A stretch of 64,000 nt of DNA, taken from Eubacterium oxidoreducens (GTDB lineage: Bacteria; Bacillota; Clostridia; Lachnospirales; Lachnospiraceae). Shown in pieces: positions 54,670-63,914 of the stretch. The position numbers and the translations under genes were made by a program. Within the stretch, counting starts at the first letter, position 1. Every line of letters starts with the position of its first letter. Location: assembly GCF_900104415.1 (NCBI RefSeq), contig NZ_FMXR01000016.1:29199-93198 (forward strand), given 5' to 3'. Under the pieces are notes generated by a model. It was not told the DNA's origin. It saw nothing but the letters and a program-made list of their open reading frames with translations, and ran no database searches.

Positions 54670-56100
54670 ATGGAAACTTTTACAGAATATTTAGTATCAA
54701 TAGATGATATTATTTGGGGGCTTCCCCTTATGATTTTGATTCTTGCCGGCGGAGCTTTATTAACTGTTCGTCTGCGTTTTATGCAGGTTCACAAATTACC
54801 GTTGGCTTTGAAATGGATGACCAAAAAAGAATCCGGCGGAGAGGGGGATGTATCCTCATTTGCCGCCTTATGTACCGCACTTTCTGCTACAATTGGTACC
54901 GGTAATATTGTTGGTGTAGCGACAGCCGTATGTACTGGTGGTCCGGGCGCGCTCTTTTGGATGCTTGTCGCCGCATTCCTGGGGATGGCCACCAAATTCT
55001 CAGAAGGATTTCTCGCAATCAAATTCCGCGAAACTGCTCCTGATGGACACAAACTAGGCGGTCCTTTCTATTATATTGAAAAAGGACTTGGTCCTAAATT
55101 CAAATGGCTTGCTAAGCTCTTTAGTATTTTTGGCATTCTTGCCGGACTTCTCGGTATTGGAACTATAACACAGGTAAATGGTATCACGTCAGCATTAAAG
55201 AATTTCTTTGATCCTAACGATGCGCATATGGTTTCTATAGGCGCACTTGGTGATTACTCCATTGTAATTGTTATTTCTTCGATTGTGATTGCAGCTTGCG
55301 TTGCACTTGTGATTATTGGTGGTATCAAACGTATTTCACAAGTTTCTCAAATTATTGTTCCGGCCATGGCCGTTATTTATATTATCTTTTGTGTTACTTT
55401 AATCTTGTGCAATCTTTCCGCTGTTCCGGGCGCTGTACTTACAGTTATTGAAGCGGCTTTCAATCCTCGTGCAATCACAGGTGGTGCTGTCGGAAGCGTT
55501 TTTGTATGTATTCAAAAGGGTGTTGCACGTGGTATTTTTTCAAATGAAGCAGGGCTTGGTTCCGCTCCGATTGCTGCTGCTGCCGCACAGACAAAAGATC
55601 CTGTACGTCAAGGTCTTGTATCGATGACCGGTACCTTTATTGATACTATTGTATTATGTACCATGACCGGTCTAAGCATTGTATTAACCGGTGCCTGGCA
55701 GGTTGAAGGTCTCGAAGGTGTTGCGGTAACGACTTATGCATTTTCAAAAGGTCTGCCATTTCCTTCACAAGTTTCGGCCTTTATCTTAATGATATGTCTT
55801 GTGTTTTTTGCTTTTACAACGATTCTTGGATGGGATTACTATTCTGAACGTTGCCTTGAATACTTAACAAACGGTCGTATGCGCATTGTTAAAGTATACA
55901 GGTGGATTTATATCTTATTTGTATTTATCGGTCCTTATATGACCGTTTCTGCTGTTTGGACAGTTGCAGATATTACAAATGGTTTGATGGCTATTCCAAA
56001 TATGGTTTCCTTGTTTATTCTTAGCGGTGTGATTGCCCACCAAACCAACAGCTATTATAGAGAGAAAAAACATAAACAGGCCGATCATCTGGCTGTATAA
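54670..56100 (+). CDS. Sodium:alanine/glycine symporter (AGCS family)
   Basis: 476 residues from ATG at 54670 (AAAGGG upstream). About eleven membrane helices. The AGCS signature GALFWMLVAAFLGMATKFSEGFLAIKFRE and FVCIQKGVARGIFSNEAGLGSAPIAAAAAQTKDP are diagnostic; the Asn-Glu-Ala-Gly-Leu-Gly part is the Na+/substrate site. Imports alanine, glycine or related amino acids with Na+. Confidence 0.96.
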   Translation: METFTEYLVSIDDIIWGLPLMILILAGGALLTVRLRFMQVHKLPLALKWMTKKESGGEGDVSSFAALCTALSATIGTGNIVGVATAVCTGGPGALFWMLVAAFLGMATKFSEGFLAIKFRETAPDGHKLGGPFYYIEKGLGPKFKWLAKLFSIFGILAGLLGIGTITQVNGITSALKNFFDPNDAHMVSIGALGDYSIVIVISSIVIAACVALVIIGGIKRISQVSQIIVPAMAVIYIIFCVTLILCNLSAVPGAVLTVIEAAFNPRAITGGAVGSVFVCIQKGVARGIFSNEAGLGSAPIAAAAAQTKDPVRQGLVSMTGTFIDTIVLCTMTGLSIVLTGAWQVEGLEGVAVTTYAFSKGLPFPSQVSAFILMICLVFFAFTTILGWDYYSERCLEYLTNGRMRIVKVYRWIYILFVFIGPYMTVSAVWTVADITNGLMAIPNMVSLFILSGVIAHQTNSYYREKKHKQADHLAV

Positions 56101-56103
56101 AAT

Positions 56104-56148
56104 TGATTGGACTTAAGGTTTTATGCCTTTTGTCCAATCATTTTTTTT
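56104..56148 (+). terminator. Terminator shared by the symporter and MATE genes
   Basis: TGATTGGAC/GTCCAATCA stem with inner AAGG/CCTT, followed by eight T residues on the plus strand. The MATE stop codon lies inside this hairpin. Confidence 0.88.
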
Positions 56149-57452
56149 GCCTGTATAATCAGTGGTATTACCATTACAATCCATATTAGCGGCTCTGTCA
56201 GAATTACGCCCCAGTATCCTAATACGGGCACTAAAAGAAAGGTAAATGCTATCTTGCCGATTAGTTCAATGGCGCTTGATATCACAGGTGTCACTCTTGC
56301 ACCCAGCCCTTGTAGCATATTTCTCAGTACAATAATCACATAACAGATCATATTAAATGATAGCTCAAACTTGAGATATAACGATCCCCAATACAAGATG
56401 GTTTCATCTGCCGAGGATGTCAAAAATCCTATTAGATATCTCGAAATCGTATACATCAAGATCACAACTATTATGTTCCAGATGACGCCCATCATAAGCG
56501 CTGACTTTAATCCCGTTCGTACTCTATCCGGTCTTCCTGCACCGCTGTTTTGCCCTGCAAATGTCGTCATGGCATAGCCAAGTACGATTGCTGGCAACAT
56601 CATCATCTCGCAGACCTTTCTTGCTGCTGTATGTGTCACAATAAACTGTGCCCCCAAACTATTGATAGACGATTGCAGTGTCACGGTTCCCAGTGCTACC
56701 AAAGAGCCCATAAGCCCCATCGACAACCCACTTTTCATCATTTCTGCCACCAACTTGCCTTCCGGCCTAAAGTCTGATTTTTTTACGTGTAATAACTCAA
56801 ATCTTCTTCCAATTCGTATCAGACACAATATTACTGACAAAAGCTGTGCAAATACTGTTGCATACGCTGCTCCTGCGACTCCCCAGTGAAAGAACTTTAT
56901 AAACACATAGTCCATGCCTACATTTCCTAGTGATGCCACGATTAAAAAGATGAGTGGCGTTACAGAATCTCCGATTGCTCTCAATGAATTCGCACATACG
57001 TGATACATTACCGTTACTACCATTCCCACTATCAGCACCTGAATATATGAAGCCGCCATCAGCTTTTGCTCCTCCGGTATATTTAAAAATGTCTGTATCG
57101 GATCTAGGAACACCATTATCGCTACAATCAATATAACGATGGTTCCCAAACTTAAATAGATGGTTGTGGCAAATGTTTTTCTTACTCTTTCAAAATTTCT
57201 TGCACCAAAATAAAAGGCCAACATTATGGAGAATCCCATCGTCAAGCCATTCGCAAATGTATTCATTAAATTGTACAAGCTGGAGATACTTCCAACTGCC
57301 GCCAACGGGTCTTCCCCCAGCAGTGCGCCTACTATCTTCGTATCGAAGAGACTGTAGAGAAGCTGAAAGATCTGGCCGACAAAAATTGGCACGGAAAATC
57401 CAAGCAACAATTTCCAGGGTTTTCCTTTTGTTAATAATCTTGCATTTACCAT
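56121..57452 (-). CDS. MATE family multidrug/Na+ antiporter
   Basis: 443 residues with twelve membrane helices in two halves (about 15-210 and 240-435). PIFVGQIFQLLYSLFDTKIVGALLGEDPLAAVG is a typical MatE start. Normally exports cationic drugs or metabolites against H+ or Na+. No neighbour suggests a substrate; monocistronic. Confidence 0.94.
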   Translation of the reverse strand: MVNARLLTKGKPWKLLLGFSVPIFVGQIFQLLYSLFDTKIVGALLGEDPLAAVGSISSLYNLMNTFANGLTMGFSIMLAFYFGARNFERVRKTFATTIYLSLGTIVILIVAIMVFLDPIQTFLNIPEEQKLMAASYIQVLIVGMVVTVMYHVCANSLRAIGDSVTPLIFLIVASLGNVGMDYVFIKFFHWGVAGAAYATVFAQLLSVILCLIRIGRRFELLHVKKSDFRPEGKLVAEMMKSGLSMGLMGSLVALGTVTLQSSINSLGAQFIVTHTAARKVCEMMMLPAIVLGYAMTTFAGQNSGAGRPDRVRTGLKSALMMGVIWNIIVVILMYTISRYLIGFLTSSADETILYWGSLYLKFELSFNMICYVIIVLRNMLQGLGARVTPVISSAIELIGKIAFTFLLVPVLGYWGVILTEPLIWIVMVIPLIIQAKKMIGQKA

Positions 57453-57582
57453 CTGTGTTACCTCTTGTTCGGTTATTCATCATACTACTTTTTCGTGCTT
57501 ATAAAAAGACCGTATTCTACCAGAAAGGTTGCTCCCTTCAAAAATAGCCCCTTGTGACGAACACAACGGACTATTTCCTTCT

Positions 57583-58113
57583 CTAAATTCTTGTTATCGC
57601 AATTTTTTCTTCTTTTTCTCTCATTTCAAGTGGCTTATTTGCATAACCAACTGTCAGTCCGGATAAGATCTCATATCCTTGCGGAATTTTGAGCATCTTC
57701 ATAACTTCCTCATCAGCCTTAAGTTTACCAAGACATCCCCAGGTATAACAGCTTCCGATATTAAGCGCCGTCGCCTGTAAAATCATATTTTCAATGACAC
57801 AAGCCACATTACAATATTCGATATGATCATCAGAGATATCCGTTGCCGAAACCAAAATGAGTGTCTTTGCGCCATGAAGCGGATCAATCATCTTGCCCGG
57901 TGTTTTTCTTGACGGTGTCAAACAGGTCTTTCTAATGGCCTCTATTACTTTTTCATCCGTCACTACCGTAATATGTGTCTTCTCATGATCTCCAACTGCT
58001 ATCGGTGCCGTCTGTGCAGCATCTATAATCTTTTGTAATTCTTCCTCTGTAATCGGCTGATCCGTATATTTTCTGACCGATCTTCTCAAATATAACGCTT
58101 TTTCAAGTTCCAT
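57583..58113 (-). CDS. Nitroreductase-family flavoprotein
   Basis: 176 residues. RRSVRKYTDQPITEEELQKIIDAAQTAP is the FMN-binding N-terminus of the family; GVGSCYTWG-like NIGSCYTWGCLG and the C-terminal EILSGLTVGYA are also conserved. A homodimeric oxidoreductase for nitro, quinone or flavin substrates. One base separates it from the SGNH hydrolase gene, so they form an operon. Confidence 0.93.
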   Translation of the reverse strand: MELEKALYLRRSVRKYTDQPITEEELQKIIDAAQTAPIAVGDHEKTHITVVTDEKVIEAIRKTCLTPSRKTPGKMIDPLHGAKTLILVSATDISDDHIEYCNVACVIENMILQATALNIGSCYTWGCLGKLKADEEVMKMLKIPQGYEILSGLTVGYANKPLEMREKEEKIAITRI

Positions 58114-58114
58114 G

Positions 58115-58681
58115 TTATTTCCTCCAATCTTTTTCTATCACCTCTGCAAGAATTCGTGCCGCAAGTTTCGAACCGGCAAGACTTGGATGATAGCAATCAT
58201 CACTGTATAACTCTTGTATCTGTGCATGTTCGTAAAATGCTTTTCCCACATCTGCAATAAGAGCATGATTCTCCTGTGCAGCCTGATGATAAGATTCATA
58301 CATCTTTTCATACATATCCTCATAACTCATATTCATGGATGCCATCTTCTCGCTTCCTTTTTTATATGCCCAGGTTGCATAGAATACCGGCGTTGCACCA
58401 TTTTCCCTTATCTTATCACACAATTTACCGGCATTTCGCAAAAATGCTTCCTTTTCTGTTATCGGGCCATTACTCATCTCCTGCAAAATGACATAATCCC
58501 ACTTTTCTTCTTTTAAAGCTTTTAAGGTTTTCGCTCCCATCTTCGTCTCATGGTTCAGCTGTTCTGCCAGTCTCGCGCCGCCCCTTGTATGCGCAATAAC
58601 TTCAGCGCCTGTCAGCTGCGATAAAAGCACATCCAATTCATTTACAAATATAAAGCTATTACCAAGCATTAAGATTCTCAT
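58115..58681 (-). CDS. SGNH/GDSL-type hydrolase
   Basis: 188 residues. Block I LMLGNSFIF (Ser nucleophile in the GNS motif), Block II Gly in TRGGARLAEQ, Block III-like YVILQEMSNGP and Block V DDCYHPS (Asp and His) can be matched to the SGNH fold. No signal peptide, so it is cytoplasmic; esterase or deacylase activity is likely. Coupled to the nitroreductase gene. Confidence 0.82.
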   Translation of the reverse strand: MRILMLGNSFIFVNELDVLLSQLTGAEVIAHTRGGARLAEQLNHETKMGAKTLKALKEEKWDYVILQEMSNGPITEKEAFLRNAGKLCDKIRENGATPVFYATWAYKKGSEKMASMNMSYEDMYEKMYESYHQAAQENHALIADVGKAFYEHAQIQELYSDDCYHPSLAGSKLAARILAEVIEKDWRK

Positions 58682-58805
58682 AGGCTTTCCTTTCTAAGCA
58701 TTTGCAATATCATATATAATTTATACCTTATTTATAAATTCTTCAATGAACCTTCGAATTTTTGTCACAACTTTTTCACACAAAAAAGTTATAGTATAAC
58801 CATCA

Positions 58806-58923
58806 AAGGAATTATTCCTTAGATAACAAATTTTTTTTCATAATCTCCCTCTTAAGGAACTGCGAAAATACTGAGACTATATACTCCCCCCTCACTTATT
58901 ATTCAGTATGTTCGCAGTTTTTT
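58806..58923 (+). ncRNA. Candidate C-rich small RNA
   Basis: A plausible promoter (TTTTCA at 58773-58778, 16 bases, TATAAC at 58795-58800) is followed by about 118 bases ending in a Rho-independent terminator: AACTGCGAA/TTCGCAGTT plus ATACTGA/TCAGTAT (58858-58919), 28-nt loop, then TTTTTT. Two C-rich unpaired segments, ATCTCCCTC near 58842-58850 and ACTCCCCCCTC in the terminator loop, are the kind used by Gram-positive regulatory RNAs to cover ribosome binding sites. There is no gene before this terminator on its strand. No family match is claimed. Confidence 0.5.
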
Positions 58924-58997
58924 ATTGCAAAAAAATAAAACATCATTGAAACATTATACCCAATTAAGATGCTTTGGCGATCCTTGTAGGAAAATTT

Positions 58998-59213
58998 TTA
59001 ATATTCCGATACCTTAAAACATGGCAGATCACACAATCTGCCCTGTTTCAGAGTGTAGACAAAGATTCTTTCTATAGTTTCTTTTCTGTGAGAGTATAAT
59101 TCTTTCATTCCTTGTGTGCATCGTATATCTTCACATGCTTCCATGTATTCTTCCCAAACATATCTGGTTACTACTTTGACATGGTTCTTACTAGCTGTGC
59201 ACTGACCTAGGAA
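58998..59213 (-). pseudogene. IS1182-family transposase C-terminal remnant
   Basis: A 70-codon open stretch reads LGQCTASKNHVKVVTRYVWEEYMEAC and continues through RKETIERIF, the well-known C-terminal part of IS1182-type transposases. The frame is closed by TAA upstream and diverges after RIF, so only a fragment remains. It abuts the 3' end of the polyvalent gene. Confidence 0.8.
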
Positions 59214-59293
59214 TTACAGTTGGAATATACTTTCCGGTTTTTTCATTAGGTTTTTCAAGCATTGTAAGAAGTTCTTTTGCAATGGATTTTTTT

Positions 59294-62200
59294 CTATCGC
59301 GCGTTTTTCTTACAGACTGCTTGCTTTGCTTCATCAAATCTGTGCACATCAAACGGATCGTATTCAGCACTGTCATCAATAACCGGCTTTGCAACTTCCA
59401 TTATAGTACGTGCCAAATCAGCATATGACACGCGCTGTGCTCGTTTAAGCACGCGGAACACTTTCTCTAGGTTATCCGCTAATGCTTTCTGGCTATACTG
59501 GCTGTTCGTTTCTGCTATAATATCTCGCGCAATACGATTTATCTTTGTTCTATCTACTTCTATATCTTTAATGTTAGAGCCATCTGAAAGGATACTATCA
59601 ACCTTTTTCGCGATGCTTCCAATAGCTGCATATTCATCCACATCATCCATAAAGTTTTCAATGTCCAAAGCATAACGCATATCATCCAAGTCCGTCGGTT
59701 CTTCATTGTCAATATCATCAGGCACCCGAAGCGAAAACCTCACATCTGGATCTTCCGTCGGATTTTCGTTATCAATGCTCTTAATCTGATTCGATTCAAA
59801 TACCAGATATTCTGTGTATCCGTCATCTTCAGCAATCACTCCATCGTAACCCAAAGACTGCAACTTCTCTCTTGTCTTTATTCCTGCGCCTTCCTGTCCT
59901 TTGAAACTAAAGAAGATATCATAAGCCGTATCATAGTCAGCCGGGTTTGTGATATTAAGGTAATACTTGCCTACGTTGCTACCGTATCCATTTGACTCAT
60001 CGTAGTCATCTGAGAAGAAAAATGCTTCAATGTCCTCAGTACCACGAGCCATATCCAAATCGAACACCGTAAAGTCAGCTTCTGTTCCGTGATACACCGG
60101 AATCAGATGTCCCTCTTCATCTCTAACCTTACTGTCTTTAAAGTAATCCTGCTGTCCTTTGGTTAGACTACGTCCTTCGGAGTCCACTTCGAGGGATTTT
60201 TTTATATCAGGATTGTTTTTTTCTGAATAATAGTCTACAATATTCTTAGGGAGACTCCTGGGCGCGAGGCTACTGTCCATGACGGTAGGAATCTCGTCTG
60301 CCGGAGTTTCCCTAATTTTTGTTACATCATAAAGCGTTCTTACATTCTCCTGATCTAATATGTTTATCTGGCCAACAAAGTATGTATTTCCCACTTTAAA
60401 CACAGCTTTATAATGATCTATACCGTTTATGGCTTCCGGATGCTCTTCTTTTATTTCACTATATGGTATATGTTTCTCTAAAACACTTGCTTCTAACAAA
60501 TTATCTAATTCTGTACTTAAACGCCATTTGGCATCCCATATTTCTTCTGAATAGTTTCTCCGTTTTGCGCGTACGTAGTGTCGCACACCTCGACCTGTTT
60601 CTACAACCGGTGTTCCGTCCTTATATCCGACAATCTTTCCCTTATATCGTTCGTTAAGAATCTCTCCGGCCTTTTCTCTTTTTTCGTTTAAGCTAAGACC
60701 GTCAAATATGTCTTGATCAACATCCACATTAACATACTTTGTTCCATCCGGTAAAACCTGAAGGGAATACCGGATATCCTTATTTTCTTTGTTAAACCGT
60801 TCAGACAATGGTACAACTTCTCCGTTATCGTCATACGTTACATCGCTGCGCTTAATCTGGGATGAATCAAACAATACAACCTCATCACCATTTCTTCCCT
60901 GGAATATACTGTCATAACCTTTAGCTTGAACGCTGCCGGAAAAATCATTATCTATTATCAAATCACGCGGTCTCTTTACAAATATGTCATTGTATTTTGT
61001 TTCCACAAGATAATGAAAAGCCCTTAACAGTTTGTTGTTAGCACCCTTGCAATCAGCATAATCTTTCGTATACTCATACCATGAATATCCATCTTCTGTT
61101 ACTTTATCAGCATTTACAGAATAGTATTTATTCCCGTTATAATCCGTTTCTCTTTTTACAACAAATCTCACATTTTTAATTATATTATTAAGATCTTTCT
61201 CGAACTGTTTTAATGAATATTCAATCGGATTGCCGTCCTCATCATATATTTTAAATATTACACTATTTTTATATTCCGGGAATTCCTTTGCGAAGTTAAG
61301 TGCAAATATGGCATTGCTTAGATCCCCCTCGTAATCTTTTACCGCCTTACCATTCCATTTATACAAATCTTCCACATAGTATGGGTTTTCAGTGTTTAAA
61401 TAAGCAGAGATAATGTTACCCCCATACATTTTTGCTTCGCCTTCGGTTGTTGCAAAATAGAAACCTCTTCCAAAAAATCCGGAATCGTTTGCACTTCCTA
61501 TTGTCTTTTTATCAAATTTATTGAATTTATCACTGTTTGTACCGTGATAGTATTCTTTAATACTTCCATCTGCGTTTCTAGCTTTTGTCCTTGGCAAACA
61601 TAATTCTGCCGCCTTCTTAATATACTCTTTTGCCTTGTTTATATTATTGTTATTCACGGCATTTATATAATCCGAATTAAGGCCTGACAATTCCTTTAAA
61701 TGGCGCTTGACAACATTATTACTCGGATGTATTATAGTGTTGAAGTCAAGAGCGTCAAAAGCCGCGGAGAATTGGACTCCAAGGAACTTAGACATACTCT
61801 GGCTTCTTTTTTTATTTTTGTATAATATATTGCCTTGTGCCACAATATTATTTATCCACTTTCTAAAATCATGATCTTTTCCATAAAAACTAGTCATAAA
61901 GTTCGAATCCACGTGTGAATAATTCACAATTCCGGTACCGTCTGTTTTTATCGCTGCAATTATAGGGGCTTTATCTGAATCCATAGAATTTGAAACAACA
62001 ACAATACTGTCATTTTCCGTAATTGAATCGGCTATAATTGCTGGGTGTGCTAATAAAACTGGTGCCTGTGCGACTTCATCATCTGTTAATCCGTGCCATG
62101 ATCCGTTTCTTCCTTTTGGGTGCGTAATGTTTTTGAAGTGTTTTTTTGTCATATAAATAGGACTATTATCTAACCCAACTTGCTGCAGAATATCAGGTGT

Positions 62201-62647
62201 ATACGACATAACAAGCAAACTGTCTGACTTGTTCATTTTACCCTTTCGATAGTCTTTTATCCTATCACTAAATTCTTTATATTCATCCAATTCTTTATTC
62301 GTTGCATCTAATAGTTCATTTACGCCCAGAACAAATCTTGAATTTCTGTCCCTGTTACTCTCATTAATGTTTACATTCTGATAACTTTCCTTCACGCCTT
62401 CCAATGCATAAAGAAAAATATTTCTTGCATCCTGCAAGTTTTCAGCAGACTCTTCTAGCATGACCGCTTTATCGCCTTTTAGTCTATGCGTTTTAATATA
62501 ATTAGTGACAGTATCAATCAGCTTCTGCAACAGCTCACTAAACTTTTCTTTTAAGCTCTTAGCTTCCTCTTCTGTATAATTAGCATCAAGGAATTCCACT
62601 AAATCACGCACGCCTTTTTCGGAACTAAAAATAGTTTCCCACGCATT
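59294..62647 (-). pseudogene. Phage polyvalent protein with MuF-like, ADP-ribosyltransferase and nuclease-like domains, truncated and frameshifted
   Basis: The longest start is GTG at 62611 (1105 residues), but homology-like sequence (AWETIFSSEKGVRDLVEFL) continues upstream to an in-frame stop at 62648, so the true 5' part is lost. Domain order by eye: MuF-like C-terminal part (about 90-320), ADP-ribosyltransferase-like domain 1 (YHGT, GRGFYFATTEGEAKMYG, EVVLFDSSQIK), PBECR/barnase-like region around YKGKIVGYKDGTPVVETGRGVRHY, ADP-ribosyltransferase-like domain 2 (VYHGTEADF, EAFFFSDDYDES, EYLVFESNQIK). At 59294 the frame stops, but the next frame continues with plausible sequence (KSIAKELLTMLEKPNEKTGKYIPTVIP) to about 59217. 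Likely a decayed phage or conjugative-element effector. Confidence 0.7.
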
Positions 62648-62815
62648 TCACATCATTTCTTGTGCTGCAAGATTCCGGATATATCCGTTGAACGAATAAC
62701 TTATCTTCTTGGAGATAACAAATCTATGGTTTTGGACGTTTATTCGCATCTCAAAGAACATAATTCCTCAGATATTAACAACGAAACTTTCTCAGTTCTC
62801 AAAAACGTAAACTAA
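62648..62815 (+). pseudogene. Tyrosine recombinase C-terminal remnant
   Basis: The plus strand reads HFLCCKIPDISVERITYLLGD then NKSMVLDVYSHLKEHNSSDINN and ends at a TAA (62813-62815). This is the C-terminal part of a phage/transposon integrase, including the active-site Tyr of the DVYSHL motif. The rest is absent: sequence becomes that of the polyvalent gene at 62648, so the junction marks a past recombination. Confidence 0.75.
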
Positions 62816-62864
62816 TGAGATAATATAATCACATAATAATTTAATCAATTTACATCATCTACAG

Positions 62865-62909
62865 AAAAACGCTTTGTTCTCTTTTGTACCTCTCGGACAA
62901 GGCGTTTTT
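62865..62909 (+). terminator. Hairpin beyond the recombinase remnant
   Basis: AAAAACGC/GCGTTTTT with TTGT/ACAA inner pairs and a large loop; T-rich on both sides. Could terminate the recombinase remnant. Confidence 0.55.
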
Positions 62910-63011
62910 GTTTGCAAAAAAGTGAGACATTTTTATACATTATGGTTGTTTGAGACACTTTTGAGAGATCCAAACCATTTATTTTGAACTAAATCCGATC
63001 ACTTGCGAAAC

Positions 63012-63055
63012 AAAAAAATGCGGAAACCCTTGATATTGCTGAGTTTTCCGCATTT
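63012..63055 (-). terminator. Terminator of the tRNA cluster
   Basis: Minus strand AAATGCGGAAAACTC pairs with GGGTTTCCGCATTT (near-perfect) followed by TTTTTTTG; ten bases after tRNA-Lys. Confidence 0.88.
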
Positions 63056-63064
63056 CATAGATAA

Positions 63065-63137
63065 TGAGCCATCGGGGACTCGAACCCCGGACAACTTGAT
63101 TAAAAGTCAAGTGCTCTACCACCTGAGCTAATGGCCC
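63065..63137 (-). tRNA. tRNA-Lys (anticodon TTT)
   Basis: Minus strand cloverleaf: acceptor GGGCCAT/ATGGCTC, anticodon loop CTTTTAA, TpsiC GGTTCGAGTCC. No CCA encoded. Last of seven tRNA genes in the transcript. Confidence 0.95.
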
Positions 63138-63160
63138 GTATTTATAATATATAACCTAAA

Positions 63161-63233
<73 letters not shown>

Positions 63234-63251
63234 AAAATAAAAAATAAAAAA

Positions 63252-63325
63252 TTGCGGGAGCAGGATTTGAACCTGCGACCTTCGGGTTATGAGCCCGACG
63301 AGCTTCCAGACTGCTCCATCCCGCG
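63252..63325 (-). tRNA. Initiator tRNA-Met (anticodon CAT)
   Basis: Acceptor CGCGGGA with an unpaired first C:A, anticodon stem with three consecutive G-C pairs around CTCATAA, GGTTCAAATCC T-loop. The C1:A72 mismatch and GGG/CCC anticodon stem mark formylmethionine tRNA. Confidence 0.95.
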
Positions 63326-63358
63326 ATATCATGTTACACTTTTCTTTTTAGAAAAGAA

Positions 63359-63440
63359 TGGATGGAGGTGGATTCGAACCACCGAAGCAATTTGCAGCAG
63401 ATTTACAGTCTGTCCCCTTTGGCCACTCGGGAATCCATCC
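63359..63440 (-). tRNA. tRNA-Tyr (anticodon GTA)
   Basis: 82 nt with a long variable arm; acceptor GGATGGA/TCCATCC, anticodon loop CTGTAAA. Confidence 0.95.
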
Positions 63441-63463
63441 ATATAACTATATTAAGTTATAAA

Positions 63464-63536
63464 AGCCGATGATCGGACTCGAACCGATAACCTGCTGATT
63501 ACAAATCAGCTGCTCTGCCAATTGAGCCACATCGGC
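63464..63536 (-). tRNA. tRNA-Thr (anticodon TGT)
   Basis: Acceptor GCCGATG/CATCGGC, anticodon loop TTTGTAA, 73 nt. No encoded CCA. Confidence 0.94.
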
Positions 63537-63546
63537 AAAAAACAAA

Positions 63547-63619
63547 TGGGACCTACAGGGCTCGAACCTGTGACCCTCTGCTTGTAAGGCAGATGCTCTC
63601 CCAGCTGAGCTAAGATCCC
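63547..63619 (-). tRNA. tRNA-Val (anticodon TAC)
   Basis: Acceptor GGGATCT/AGGTCCC with one wobble, anticodon loop CTTACAA, 73 nt. Confidence 0.95.
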
Positions 63620-63629
63620 ATATATTAAA

Positions 63630-63703
63630 CGACCCAGAAGGGACTCGAACCCTCGACCTCCGCCGTGACAGGGCGGCGCTCTAACCAACTGAGCCACTAG
63701 GCC
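63630..63703 (-). tRNA. tRNA-Asp (anticodon GTC)
   Basis: Acceptor GGCCTAG/CTGGGTC, anticodon loop CTGTCAC, discriminator G. First tRNA after the 23S rRNA gene. Confidence 0.95.
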
Positions 63704-63914
63704 ATATGAAGATGTTGTACCTTCAAAATTTCACACAAAAGTATCGTTGATAAGTATTTCGAATGATTTACGCTTGGTAAAACGAATCAGCTCGAAACAT
63801 TCGTTTCTCGCTGCCGTTTGCAAGCAAACGTGCCCGATTCTTGCCACAAAATTCTCATCAAACAAGTTTGTTCGAATTTTCTGTCTTCGAATCTATTCGT
63901 TTTATTCCTTATTC
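63704..63914 (-). other. 23S-tRNA spacer without a 5S rRNA gene
   Basis: About 211 bases between the 23S 3' end and tRNA-Asp. It contains a CGTTTGC-AA-GCAAACG hairpin and AT-rich processing-type sequence, but none of the 5S rRNA conserved segments (such as CCGAACACGGAAGTTAAGC). Confidence 0.7.

Noticed and set aside
63252..63446. Open frame across the initiator and tyrosine tRNA genes
   Set aside because: It is a shadow of structural RNA genes on the other strand.
63704..63914. 5S rRNA gene
   Set aside because: Length is sufficient but the conserved 5S sequences are absent on either strand.
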